Shown here: positions 55,121-63,090 of the stretch, in pieces
Layout: the number at the start of each line of letters is the position of its first letter
How positions within the stretch are numbered: the stretch's first letter is position 1
Source: Kibdelosporangium aridum
GTDB lineage: Bacteria > Actinomycetota > Actinomycetes > Mycobacteriales > Pseudonocardiaceae
NCBI RefSeq assembly: GCF_900176515.1
Contig: NZ_FWXV01000003.1
Span: forward strand, 744,001 to 808,000
Direction of reading: 5' to 3'
DNA length: 64,000 nt
Position numbers and translations under genes: made by a program
Notes under the pieces: model-generated
The model's database searches: none
What the model was told of the DNA's origin: nothing
What the model saw: the letters and a program-made list of their open reading frames with translations, nothing else

Positions 55121-55807
55121 ATGACCGACATTCCGTCCGTGTGGGCGCGGCCGAAGAAGGGGCGCGAGCAGCCGGCGCTGAGCCGGGAGCAGATCGTCAG
55201 CGAGGCGATCAAGCTGCTGGACACCGAAGGCCTGGACGCGCTGAGCATGCGCAACCTGGGCAAACGCCTCGACGCCGGTGCGACGTCGATCTACCGGCAC
55301 GTGGCGAACAAGGACGAGCTGATCGAGCTGGCCATCGACGAGGTCTACGGCGAGATCGAGGTGCCCTCAGCTTCGGCAACCGAGTGGCGCGCGGGCGTGG
55401 CCGCCAGCGCACAGAGCATGCGGGCGATGATCAACCGGCATCCGTGGGTCGGCTCGGTCCTCGGCCAAGTCGGCCTGTCGTACCTGGGTCCCAACGTGAT
55501 GCACATGAGCGACCGGATGCTCGCACTGTTCGAGAAAGGCGGGTTCGACCTGGTCGCCGCCAACCGGGCGATGAGGCTCGTGCTCTCGTACGTCATCGGT
55601 GCTGGAGTCGGCGAGGCCGCCTGGCTGACATCGCTGGCACGCAGCGGGTTGAGCGAAGCGGAATGGGCTGAGCGGGTGTTCCCCATCGCCAAGGCCACAG
55701 CCGCGCCCTATCCACGGCTGCTCGCGGCGTTCGAGACAGCCGACGCCGAGGACATGTTCACCTACGGACTCGACGCGCTGCTCGACGGCCTGGTGGCCAA
55801 GCGCTAA
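55121..55807 (+). CDS. TetR-family repressor (TetR/OtrR class)
   Basis: 228 residues: LSREQIVSEAIKLLDTEGLDAL, SMRNLGKRLDAGATSIYRHVANKDEL is the classic TetR-class HTH with a TetR_C tetracycline-repressor-like ligand domain (NRHPWVGSVLGQVGLSYLG). ATG at 55121. Probably controls the divergent DHA2 pump. Stop overlaps the DUF2567 gene by 4 bases, convergent. Confidence 0.92.
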   Translation: MTDIPSVWARPKKGREQPALSREQIVSEAIKLLDTEGLDALSMRNLGKRLDAGATSIYRHVANKDELIELAIDEVYGEIEVPSASATEWRAGVAASAQSMRAMINRHPWVGSVLGQVGLSYLGPNVMHMSDRMLALFEKGGFDLVAANRAMRLVLSYVIGAGVGEAAWLTSLARSGLSEAEWAERVFPIAKATAAPYPRLLAAFETADAEDMFTYGLDALLDGLVAKR

Positions 55808-56418
55808 CCCAGGCGGCGGCCTAGGTCGTCCATCCCGTTCCAGGCCGCCAGTACGCCGTACGCCAATGCTGTGGCCAGCGGCTGCGCCAGGATCACCCAG
55901 ACCGATTCCAAGGTCGGTGCGATGGTCAGCGTGTCACCGATGTTGGTCGTCGACGGGACCTCGTACATCCAGCCGGTGAACATGCCGGCCATCAACGTGG
56001 CCAGGTACGCGGCACCCAGCGAACCGAGGACCGCGGCGACCATGGTGACCGGGCCACGGCGTTCGCGCAGGAACCACACGCCGACCCCGACGATGAGCCC
56101 GGCACCGAAGCCGAGCAGCACGAACAGCGCGATCGAGTCGAACCGGTGGTAGCTCTCAGCGGTCAACGGGATCAGGCCGCGCGGCGTCACCGACTTGAGC
56201 TGGCTCGGTGCCAGCAGCGACCACAGGTAAGCCAGCGGAATGCCGAGCAGGCTGATCAACGACAGCACGCTGATCGCGGGCAGCAGGTCCGCTTTGATCA
56301 CTACCCGTGACTTCGGCGGCTGCGGGAGGTAGTAGCCGGCGCCGTACACCGGATACAGCGGAACCTCCGCTGGCGCATCCCGTTGCTGCGCCTCGACGGG
56401 CTGTTCCGCCACAGCCAC
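55804..56418 (-). CDS. DUF2567-like membrane protein
   Basis: 204 residues with four membrane spans (LPAISVLSLISLLGIPLAYLW, IALFVLLGFGAGLIVGVGVWF, VAAVLGSLGAAYLATLMAG, VWVILAQPLATALAYGVLAA). Position after bioB and bsaP equals Rv1591 of M. tuberculosis. It lies 34 bases after bsaP and is probably in the bioB operon. Function unknown. Confidence 0.8.
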   Translation of the reverse strand: MAVAEQPVEAQQRDAPAEVPLYPVYGAGYYLPQPPKSRVVIKADLLPAISVLSLISLLGIPLAYLWSLLAPSQLKSVTPRGLIPLTAESYHRFDSIALFVLLGFGAGLIVGVGVWFLRERRGPVTMVAAVLGSLGAAYLATLMAGMFTGWMYEVPSTTNIGDTLTIAPTLESVWVILAQPLATALAYGVLAAWNGMDDLGRRLG

Positions 56419-56452
56419 AACCTCCCTGGTCGACTACCGGAGGAAGCCGAGC

Positions 56453-56692
56453 TTAACTGGTGGCCGGGGCCGAAGTTGACTCGCCGTGCCGACTGCACCG
56501 CGCCGTCCACCCGGCTGGGGTCACCTGAACGACCATCCGCCGCGCGCACTGCGGGCAGAACCGCGGCGGATCGATCAGTGCCAGCCGCTTCTGGCAGTAC
56601 GTGTGGTCGGCTTCCGGCTCGGGCTTGCCGCACCAGCTGCAATAGGTCCCGAGGTGGGGGTGGGAGCCCCCGTCAGGGGGTCGGAATGTCAC
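56453..56692 (-). CDS. bsaP: biotin synthase auxiliary protein (BsaP/Rv1590-like)
   Basis: 79 residues with four cysteine pairs or singles: TYCSWCGKPEPEADHTYC, RFCPQCARRM and RCSRH, likely metal or Fe-S ligands. GTG start overlaps the bioB stop by 4 bases. In mycobacteria the protein at this place (Rv1590) is required for BioB turnover, probably by handling its Fe-S/sulfur donor. The match rests on position, size and cysteine pattern. Confidence 0.82.
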   Translation of the reverse strand: MTFRPPDGGSHPHLGTYCSWCGKPEPEADHTYCQKRLALIDPPRFCPQCARRMVVQVTPAGWTARCSRHGESTSAPATS

Positions 56693-57705
56693 AGCGTCTC
56701 GTTCAGCGCTTTGATCGGCATCTTCAGGTCGGCGAGCATCTCGAGGTCCTGGCTGGCCGGGCGGCCGAGGTTGGTCAGGTAGTTGCCGACGATGATCGCG
56801 TTGATCCCGCCGAGCATGCCCTGCTCCGCGCCGAGGTCACCGAGCGTGAGCTCACGGCCGCCGGCGAACCGCAGCATCGTGCGCGGCATGGCCAGCCGGA
56901 ACGCGGCTACCGTGCGCAGCGCCTCGGCACCTTCCACGATCGGGTAGTTCTCATACGGCGTGCCGGGGTTGGGGATGAGGAAGTTCATCGGCACCTCGTC
57001 CGGCTCCAGCTCGGCGAGCTGCACCGCGAACTCGGCGCGCTGCTCGATCGACTCGCCCATGCCGATGATGCCGCCGGAGCACACCTCCATACCCGCCGCG
57101 CGGACCATCTGCAGCGTCTCCCACCGCTCGTCCCACGAGTGCGTGGTGACGACGTTCGGGAAGTGTGAACGGGCGGTCTCGAGGTTGTGGTTGTAGCGGT
57201 GGCAGCCCATGTCGACGAGCTCGTCCACCTGCTCCTGCGTGAGCATGCCCAGCGAGCAGGCGATCTGGATGTCGTTGCCGTCCTCGCGGATCGCCTTGAT
57301 GCCGTCCCGGACCTGGCTGAGCAAACGCTTGTCCGGGCCGCGGACGGCGGCCACGATGCAGAACTCCGTCGCGCCGGTGTCCTTGGTCTGCCTCGCGGCC
57401 TTAACCAGGCCGGGGATGTCCAGCCACGCCGAGCGCACCGGCGTGGGGAACCGGCCGGACTGCGAGCAGAAGTGGCAGTCCTCCGGGCAGCCGCCGGTCT
57501 TCAGGCTGACGATGCCCTCGACCTCGACCTCAGGGCCACACCAGCGCATCCGCACCTCGTGCGCCAGGCCGAGCAGCTCCTCGAGCCGGTCGTCCTCGAG
57601 CGTGAGCACCTGGACAAGCTGCTCCTGGGAGAGTCCGACCCCGCGCTCGAGCACCTGCTCACGCGCGATCTTCAGGATGTCGGTCTTCTCAGCTGCGGCC
57701 GTCAA
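56689..57705 (-). CDS. bioB: biotin synthase
   Basis: 338 residues, radical-SAM enzyme inserting sulfur into dethiobiotin. Radical-SAM cysteines in GGCPEDCHFCSQS; later cysteines in EFCIVA, IACSLG and the Arg near SFRLAMPRTMLRFAGG are as in the auxiliary-cluster enzymes. Operon bioB-bsaP-DUF2567. Upstream 90 bases show no clear BirA or BioQ site. Confidence 0.96.
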   Translation of the reverse strand: MTAAAEKTDILKIAREQVLERGVGLSQEQLVQVLTLEDDRLEELLGLAHEVRMRWCGPEVEVEGIVSLKTGGCPEDCHFCSQSGRFPTPVRSAWLDIPGLVKAARQTKDTGATEFCIVAAVRGPDKRLLSQVRDGIKAIREDGNDIQIACSLGMLTQEQVDELVDMGCHRYNHNLETARSHFPNVVTTHSWDERWETLQMVRAAGMEVCSGGIIGMGESIEQRAEFAVQLAELEPDEVPMNFLIPNPGTPYENYPIVEGAEALRTVAAFRLAMPRTMLRFAGGRELTLGDLGAEQGMLGGINAIIVGNYLTNLGRPASQDLEMLADLKMPIKALNETL

Positions 57706-57795
57706 TGGTCCTCCCTCAAAGCCCGGGGCTGTCTCCGGTCGCTCAGTCTGCCGTAGAACAGGCCGTGCCGTGAGGGATCTAGCTCACGCATCTGG

Positions 57796-58515
57796 TCACG
57801 AGGATTTGTAGGTCATCGCGAACTGCTCGGGGTCGAAGTCGCCGCCGAACCAGGGCGAAAGCCCGGCTCGCGCGACTTCCAGGAACCGCTGGGGATCCAG
57901 CGTTCCCGCGCCTTGCGGCAGGGCACCGAGCAGCGGCGCGCCTGCAGCTACCGGCAAGTCCTCGAGGTTGCACCGGGCGGCCAGATCGGGCTCGTCCGGC
58001 CAACTGCCGACCACGACACCGAGCGACTCGATGCCCCGCCTCAGCAGCGCCTCAGCGGTCAACGCCGTCGCGTTGAGGGTGCCGAGGCCCGCCTGAGCGA
58101 CCACCAAGACCGGGACGCCCATGGCCCAGGCGGCGTCCGCGATGGTCGAGCCGTTGCTGTCGAACCGGACCAGCAGGCCGCCCGCGCCCTCGACGATGAC
58201 GGTGTCGTGCTCTTCGTCCAGCCGGGAGGCGGCGAGGGCGATGTCGGCGGGCCCGATCGTGGGCATGCCACTGCGTCTGGCCGCGGTCTCCGGGGCCAGC
58301 GGGTCGATGTACCGGACCAGTTCCCGCGTGGTCACGTCACCGGCCAGCCTGCGGACGGTGTCCACATCGCCGGTGCCGTCCTCGTTCAGTCCGGCCTGCG
58401 CGGCCTTGAGTACGGCGACCCGCCTGCCGTCGGCTTTGGCCAACGCGGCGATCGCTGAAGTGACGATCGTCTTGCCCACACCGGTGCCGGTACCGGTGAC
58501 CACGATCACGCTCAC
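57796..58515 (-). CDS. bioD: dethiobiotin synthetase
   Basis: 239 residues, ATP-dependent ring closure of DAPA. P-loop VTGTGTGVGKTIVTSA, KAAQAGLNEDG (substrate lysine) and VEGAGGLLVRFD are present. Start GTG at 58515. bioF is not between bioA and bioD here. The LacI-type palindrome at 58564-58577 lies 49 bases upstream and could affect its promoter. Confidence 0.95.
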   Translation of the reverse strand: MSVIVVTGTGTGVGKTIVTSAIAALAKADGRRVAVLKAAQAGLNEDGTGDVDTVRRLAGDVTTRELVRYIDPLAPETAARRSGMPTIGPADIALAASRLDEEHDTVIVEGAGGLLVRFDSNGSTIADAAWAMGVPVLVVAQAGLGTLNATALTAEALLRRGIESLGVVVGSWPDEPDLAARCNLEDLPVAAGAPLLGALPQGAGTLDPQRFLEVARAGLSPWFGGDFDPEQFAMTYKSS

Positions 58516-58563
58516 GTCGAACCAGACTACGAGCCGTACTCACGGTACGACACGCCGGGGCCG

Positions 58564-58577
58564 AGAAAGCGCTTACT
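58564..58577. promoter_or_regulatory. LacI-type operator between lacI and bioD
   Basis: AGAAAGCGCTTACT is the exact reverse complement of the site at 59653-59666. The AAGCGCTT core is a perfect palindrome, typical of LacI-family operators. It directly follows the lacI stop and lies in the bioD upstream region. Confidence 0.7.
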
Positions 58578-59590
58578 CACCGAGGTGGAGTCACTGACTC
58601 CCGGACCATCAACTCGGCGGGCATCCACAGCTTGGTGGGCCCGGTGACCACCTCGACACCGCTCGCGATCCGCCCCGCCCGCCTCGCGCCTTGGTCCAGC
58701 GGAAGGCGGACCGTGGTGAGCGCGGGGACGACGTCCACCGCGGCGGGCAGGTCGTCGAAGCCCGCGACCGAAATGTCCTCTGGCACACGGATTCCGCGCT
58801 GCCGCAACGCCGCGATCACCCCGAGTGCCATCAGATCGTTGCCCGCGATGATCGCCGTGAACCCGGCGTCGGCCAGTTCCATGGCCGCGTCGAACCCCGA
58901 GGCGCGGGAGAAGTCACCGTGCACGACAACGGATTTCTCAATCGCTTGCTCTTCGAGAGCTTCACGGTGGCCTTTGAGCCGGGCGGTGGTCGTGCTGTTG
59001 CCTGGCGGCCCTGCCACGTACGCGATCCGCTTGTGTCCCATGGTGATCACGTGCCTGGTGAGGGCACGCGAACCGCCTTCGTTGTCGAACGCGACACACG
59101 GCACGTCGACGTCCGGTGGCGCGGGGCGGCCGCACATGACGACCTTGGTGCCTGCCGACAGCGCCTGACCGATGAGTTTCGTGGTCGCCTGCAGGTGCTC
59201 GGGTTCCTCACGGCTGCCGCCGGTCAGCACCACGCCACGGACGCGCTGGCGCAACAGCATGCTGATGTACTTCAACTCGTCCGAGGGCGAGCCCGCGGTG
59301 TTGCAGATGACGGCGAGCAGATCCGCACTCGCGGCCTCCCACTGTGTCCCACTTGCCTGAATGGAGAAGAACGGGTCGGACACGTCGTTGACGATCACGC
59401 CGATCACTTCGGACGTGGCCGCGGCCAGTGCTCGGGCGGGTCCGTTGACGACGTAGTCAAGCTCACCAAGCGCCCGGTGGACACGCTCGCGCGTCACGGC
59501 TGAGACCGGGTAATTGCCGTTGAGCACTCGCGACACCGTCGCGGTGGACACCCCCGCGCGTGCCGCGACGTCCGCCAATGTCGCCGCCAT
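58577..59590 (-). CDS. LacI-family transcriptional regulator
   Basis: 337 residues. Hinge-helix DNA-binding domain ATLADVAARAGVSTATVSRVLNG, then a periplasmic-binding-like sugar domain (VIGVIVNDVSDPFFS, GNDLMALGVIAALRQRG, VAGFDDLPAAVDVVPALTTV). ATG at 59590 with GGGAGG upstream. Divergent from the catabolic cassette; operators sit at both ends of the gene, which could allow DNA looping or simultaneous control of bioD. Confidence 0.93.
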   Translation of the reverse strand: MAATLADVAARAGVSTATVSRVLNGNYPVSAVTRERVHRALGELDYVVNGPARALAAATSEVIGVIVNDVSDPFFSIQASGTQWEAASADLLAVICNTAGSPSDELKYISMLLRQRVRGVVLTGGSREEPEHLQATTKLIGQALSAGTKVVMCGRPAPPDVDVPCVAFDNEGGSRALTRHVITMGHKRIAYVAGPPGNSTTTARLKGHREALEEQAIEKSVVVHGDFSRASGFDAAMELADAGFTAIIAGNDLMALGVIAALRQRGIRVPEDISVAGFDDLPAAVDVVPALTTVRLPLDQGARRAGRIASGVEVVTGPTKLWMPAELMVRESVTPPR

Positions 59591-59652
59591 CCGGCTACCT
59601 CCCAGCACAGCCTATTGACACCCGGTCCGATGCCTGCCTAGCTTACGCTGAT

Positions 59653-59666
59653 AGTAAGCGCTTTCT
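59653..59666. promoter_or_regulatory. LacI-type operator upstream of the catabolic cassette
   Basis: AGTAAGCGCTTTCT, near-perfect palindrome with AAGCGCTT core. An overlapping repeat GCTTAC-N7-GTAAGC spans 59641-59659. Located 63 bases from the lacI start and 145 bases before the oxidoreductase start. Confidence 0.75.
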
Positions 59667-59810
59667 ACGGAGGTGTCGTGATGCGTGTGCCTCCGTACGC
59701 GCGACTCGCCGGTCTCGGTCCGCGGACGGCTGCTGGGCAGGGCAGCGGCAGGTCGCAGCCGGGCCCGGTTTCCATGAGCTCGCACAGGGGATCGGGTGGA
59801 AGGGGAGACG

Positions 59811-60962
59811 ATGGCGGATCGTAGGCCGGTCGGTATCGCGATGAACGGCATCACCGGGCGGATGGGCCTGCGGCAGCACCTGCTGCGGTCGATTCTGGCC
59901 ATCAGGGAGCAAGGCGGCATCCCCGTCGGCGACGGCAGCGTGATCTGGCCGGAGCCGGTGCTGATCGGCCGCAGCGAGCACAAGGTCAAGGCGATCGCCG
60001 ACGAGCACGACCTGCCCTGGACCACGAACCTGACCGAGGCGCTCGCCGATCCGGGCGTGCAGGTGTACTTCGACTCGCTGGTCACCGGTGAGCGGCAGAA
60101 GACCCTGCGCCAGGCGATCTCCGCGGGCAAGCACATCTACTGCGAGAAACCGACCGCGTCGGATCTGTCGACGGCCTTGGAGCTCGCGCGGCTGGCGCGG
60201 TCCGCGGGCGTGAAGAACGGCGTGGTGCAGGACAAGATCTTCCTGCCGGGCCTGCTGAAGCTCAAGCGCCTGGTGGACGGCGGGTTCTTCGGCCGGATCC
60301 TGTCGGTGCGCGGCGAATTCGGCTACTGGGTCTTCGAAGGCGACTGGCAGCCGATCAACCGGCCCTCGTGGAACTACCGCGCGGAAGACGACGGCGGGAT
60401 CATCCTGGACATGTTCTGCCACTGGCAGTACGTGCTCAACCACATCTTCGGCAAACCCCTTTCGGTCCAAGCCCTTGCCGCGACACACATCCCGACCCGC
60501 TGGGACGAGCAGGGCAACGCCTACGAGGCGACAGCCGACGACGCGGCGTACGGGATCTTCGAACTCGAAGGCGGCATCGTCGCGCAGATCAACTCCTCCT
60601 GGACCACCCGCGTGTTCCGCGACGAGCTCGTCGAGTTCCAAGTGGACGGTACGGAAGGCAGTGCGGTAGCGGGTTTGCGGCGCTGCCGCGTGCAGCACCG
60701 GTCCGCGACGCCGATGCCCGTGTGGAACCCGGACCTGCCACCGACCGAGGACTTCCGCTCGCAGTGGCAGGAAGTGCCGGACAACGCGGTGTTCGACAAC
60801 GGGTTCAAGACCCAGTGGGAGCTGTTCCTCAAGCACATCGTGCTGGACACGCCGTGGCACTGGGACCTGCTGGCGGGCGCTCGTGGCGTGCAACTGGCCG
60901 AGCTCGGCCTGCAGTCCGCACGCGAAGGCCGGCGCATGTCGATCCCGGAGCTGGCGCTGTGA
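59811..60962 (+). CDS. Gfo/Idh/MocA-family sugar oxidoreductase
   Basis: 383 residues, NAD(P)-dependent sugar/inositol-type dehydrogenase. MNGITGRMGLRQHLLRSI at the N-terminal Rossmann end, KHIYCEKPTASDLSTALEL (EKP signature) and GGIILDMFCHWQYVL. AAGGGGAG ribosome site before ATG 59811. First gene of a three-gene unit with GTGA overlaps, controlled by the divergent LacI protein. Confidence 0.9.
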   Translation: MADRRPVGIAMNGITGRMGLRQHLLRSILAIREQGGIPVGDGSVIWPEPVLIGRSEHKVKAIADEHDLPWTTNLTEALADPGVQVYFDSLVTGERQKTLRQAISAGKHIYCEKPTASDLSTALELARLARSAGVKNGVVQDKIFLPGLLKLKRLVDGGFFGRILSVRGEFGYWVFEGDWQPINRPSWNYRAEDDGGIILDMFCHWQYVLNHIFGKPLSVQALAATHIPTRWDEQGNAYEATADDAAYGIFELEGGIVAQINSSWTTRVFRDELVEFQVDGTEGSAVAGLRRCRVQHRSATPMPVWNPDLPPTEDFRSQWQEVPDNAVFDNGFKTQWELFLKHIVLDTPWHWDLLAGARGVQLAELGLQSAREGRRMSIPELAL

Positions 60963-62080
60963 TCATCGATCTGCCGACCGGGCCGTACGAGGTTGTTTCG
61001 TCTGGCGGATACTCCCCCGGCCCCGCACCTGTCAGCCGCCGCCTGTTCGCGGCGGCGCATGTGGTCGCGGATCCGTTGGGCGACAATTCGCCTGGCAGTC
61101 CCGCGGTTGTCGACTGGGACGCGACCCTGGCCTACCGCAACCACCTGTGGTCACACGGCTTCGGCGTCGCTGAAGCGATGGACACCGCGCAGCGCGGAAT
61201 GGGCCTAGACTGGGCGGCGACCCAGGAGTTGATCCGCCGCACCGGCGCGAACGCCGCCGGGCCGTTCGCTTGTGGTGCCGGAACTGATCAGCTGGCGCCC
61301 GGCACGCATTCAGTGGACGCGGTGATTCAGGCGTACCTCGAGCAGATCGCCGTGATCGAGGAGACCGGTGGCCAGGTGATCCTGATGGCCAGCCGGGCTT
61401 TGGTGGCAGCGGCATCCGGTCCGGACGACTACCACCGGGTTTACGGGCATCTGCTGTCGCAGACATCCAAGCCGGTGATCCTGCACTGGCTCGGGCCGAT
61501 GTTCGATCCGCTGCTGGCAGGCTATTGGGGCTCCCCGGATCTGGACGTGGCAACGGACGTGTTCCTGGAGATCATCAAGTCCCATGCGTCCGCTGTGGAC
61601 GGTGTGAAGATCTCCTTGCTCGATGCCTCACGGGAAGTGGCGATGCGTCGCCGTTTGCCCGCCGGTGTCCGGTGCTACACAGGCGACGACTTCCATTACC
61701 CAGAGCTGATCCTCGGCGATTCCCACGGGCACAGCGATGCGCTGCTCGGCATTTTCGACGCGATCGCTCCAGCGGCCGCGGCCGCTGTCCGGGCCTTGGA
61801 CGCCTCGGATATCGCTTCCTACAACTCGATTTTCGCGCCAACCGTACCGCTGTCGCGGCATATCTTCGGCCCGCCGACGTACTACTACAAGACCGGGATC
61901 GTGTTCCTGGCCTGGCTGGCGGGGCACCAGTCCCACTTCAAGATGGTCGGCGGACTGGAGAGCGCGCGCTCGGTGCCGCATCTGATCATGTTGTTCAAGC
62001 TGGCGGACGCGGCCGGGTTGTTGCCCGACCCGGAACTGGCCGTGCACCGGATGCGGGCGTTCTTGGAGGTTTCCACGTGA
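60959..62080 (+). CDS. DUF993 (dihydrodipicolinate-synthase-like aldolase) protein
   Basis: 373 residues with the TIM-barrel pattern of DUF993 proteins: QVILMASRALVAAASGPDDY, SKPVILHWLGPMFDP, DGVKISLLDA (candidate Schiff-base lysine) and CYTGDDFHYPELILGD. It probably cleaves or condenses the keto-sugar acid made by the first enzyme. GTG start overlaps the oxidoreductase stop. Confidence 0.82.
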   Translation: MIIDLPTGPYEVVSSGGYSPGPAPVSRRLFAAAHVVADPLGDNSPGSPAVVDWDATLAYRNHLWSHGFGVAEAMDTAQRGMGLDWAATQELIRRTGANAAGPFACGAGTDQLAPGTHSVDAVIQAYLEQIAVIEETGGQVILMASRALVAAASGPDDYHRVYGHLLSQTSKPVILHWLGPMFDPLLAGYWGSPDLDVATDVFLEIIKSHASAVDGVKISLLDASREVAMRRRLPAGVRCYTGDDFHYPELILGDSHGHSDALLGIFDAIAPAAAAAVRALDASDIASYNSIFAPTVPLSRHIFGPPTYYYKTGIVFLAWLAGHQSHFKMVGGLESARSVPHLIMLFKLADAAGLLPDPELAVHRMRAFLEVST

Positions 62081-62877
62081 GCTCGCGGTTGAGCCTCAAC
62101 CAGGCCACCACAACGCAATGGGACATGCCTACGTTCGTCGACGGTTGTGTGCGCGCGGGCATCACCCAGGTTGGCCTGTGGCGCGGTCCCGTGGCGGACT
62201 ATGGCCTCGAACGGTCGGCAAAGCTGGTCCGTGACGCCGGGCTGACCGTGACTTCGTTGTGCCGTGGCGGATTCTTCGCTTCCCCCGACGCCATCGCCGA
62301 CAACCGGCGCGCCATCGACGAGGCTGCGGCGTTGGGAACTTCGATCCTCATCCTGGTCTCCGGCGGTCTTCCCGAAGGGAGTTCGGACATCGACGGGGCC
62401 AGGCAGAACGTGATCGACTCGATCGCAGAGCTTGCGCCTTACGCGGCTGCGCAAGGAGTTCAGCTTTCGATCGAACCCTTGCACCCGATGTTCGCCTCCG
62501 ACCGCTGCGTCGTGTCCACTTTGGATCAGGCGCTGGACATGGCCTTTCTATTTCCGGCCAACCAGGTTGGCGTGTGCGTGGACACCTACCACATCTGGTG
62601 GGATCCGGGCGTGTACCAGGCGATCACCCGGGCCGCAGACCGGATTTCGATCTTCCAGGTGTGCGACTGGATCACGCCGCTGCCCGAAGGCGTTCTGCTG
62701 GGTCGCGGCATGATGGGCGACGGGTGCATCGAGCTGCGGCGGCTCCGGGAAGCCGTGGACGCCACCGGGTACACGGGCCCGATCGAAGTGGAGATCTTCA
62801 ACCAGTCGATCTGGGACTCACCGGGCGACGAGGTCGTGAACCGCGTGATCAGGACGTTCGAAGACCACGTCAGCTAA
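62077..62877 (+). CDS. sugar phosphate isomerase/epimerase (AP-endonuclease-2 fold)
   Basis: 266 residues. ILILVSGGLP, LSIEPLHPMFASDRC (metal Glu), VGVCVDTYHIWWDPG (Asp/His) and FQVCDWITPLPEG, GPIEVEIFNQSIW (final Glu) are the metal ligands of the IolE/xylose-isomerase-like family. GTGA overlap with the DUF993 gene; last gene of the LacI-controlled cassette. The pathway substrate is unknown; inositol- or ketoaldonate-like compounds fit the enzyme set. Confidence 0.87.
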   Translation: MSSRLSLNQATTTQWDMPTFVDGCVRAGITQVGLWRGPVADYGLERSAKLVRDAGLTVTSLCRGGFFASPDAIADNRRAIDEAAALGTSILILVSGGLPEGSSDIDGARQNVIDSIAELAPYAAAQGVQLSIEPLHPMFASDRCVVSTLDQALDMAFLFPANQVGVCVDTYHIWWDPGVYQAITRAADRISIFQVCDWITPLPEGVLLGRGMMGDGCIELRRLREAVDATGYTGPIEVEIFNQSIWDSPGDEVVNRVIRTFEDHVS

Positions 62878-62984
62878 CCCCTGCCCCCATCCTGCAAAGA
62901 GAAATCCCCCACCCGTCCCGGGGGGGGCGGCCCTGCTCCAGCCTATCGGTGCTGCATGATCAACTGGAGTTAGGTCGTGCACGC

Positions 62985-63011
62985 TGTGGACAACTCAGCG
63001 CCTGTGGACAG
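62985..63011. promoter_or_regulatory. pair of DnaA-box-like sequences
   Basis: TGTGGACAA (62985-62993) is the complement of the actinobacterial DnaA box TTGTCCACA; TGTGGACAG (63003-63011) is the complement of CTGTCCACA. The two are same-oriented and 18 bases apart in the 213-base convergent gap 62878-63090, which also has a C/G homopolymer-rich stretch near 62905-62930 and no gene. Confidence 0.5.
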
Positions 63012-63090
63012 GTGTGCGCAGTGGATCTTCGCGCACCCGGAAACGTCGATGATCACCGGTAGGCTGGATTTCGGGGCCGGAGGCCGGAAT

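Noticed and set aside
62900..62935. Intrinsic terminator after the sugar cassette
   Set aside because: C-rich and G-rich runs could pair, but the arms are homopolymeric with no defined stem or T-run, so it is not called.
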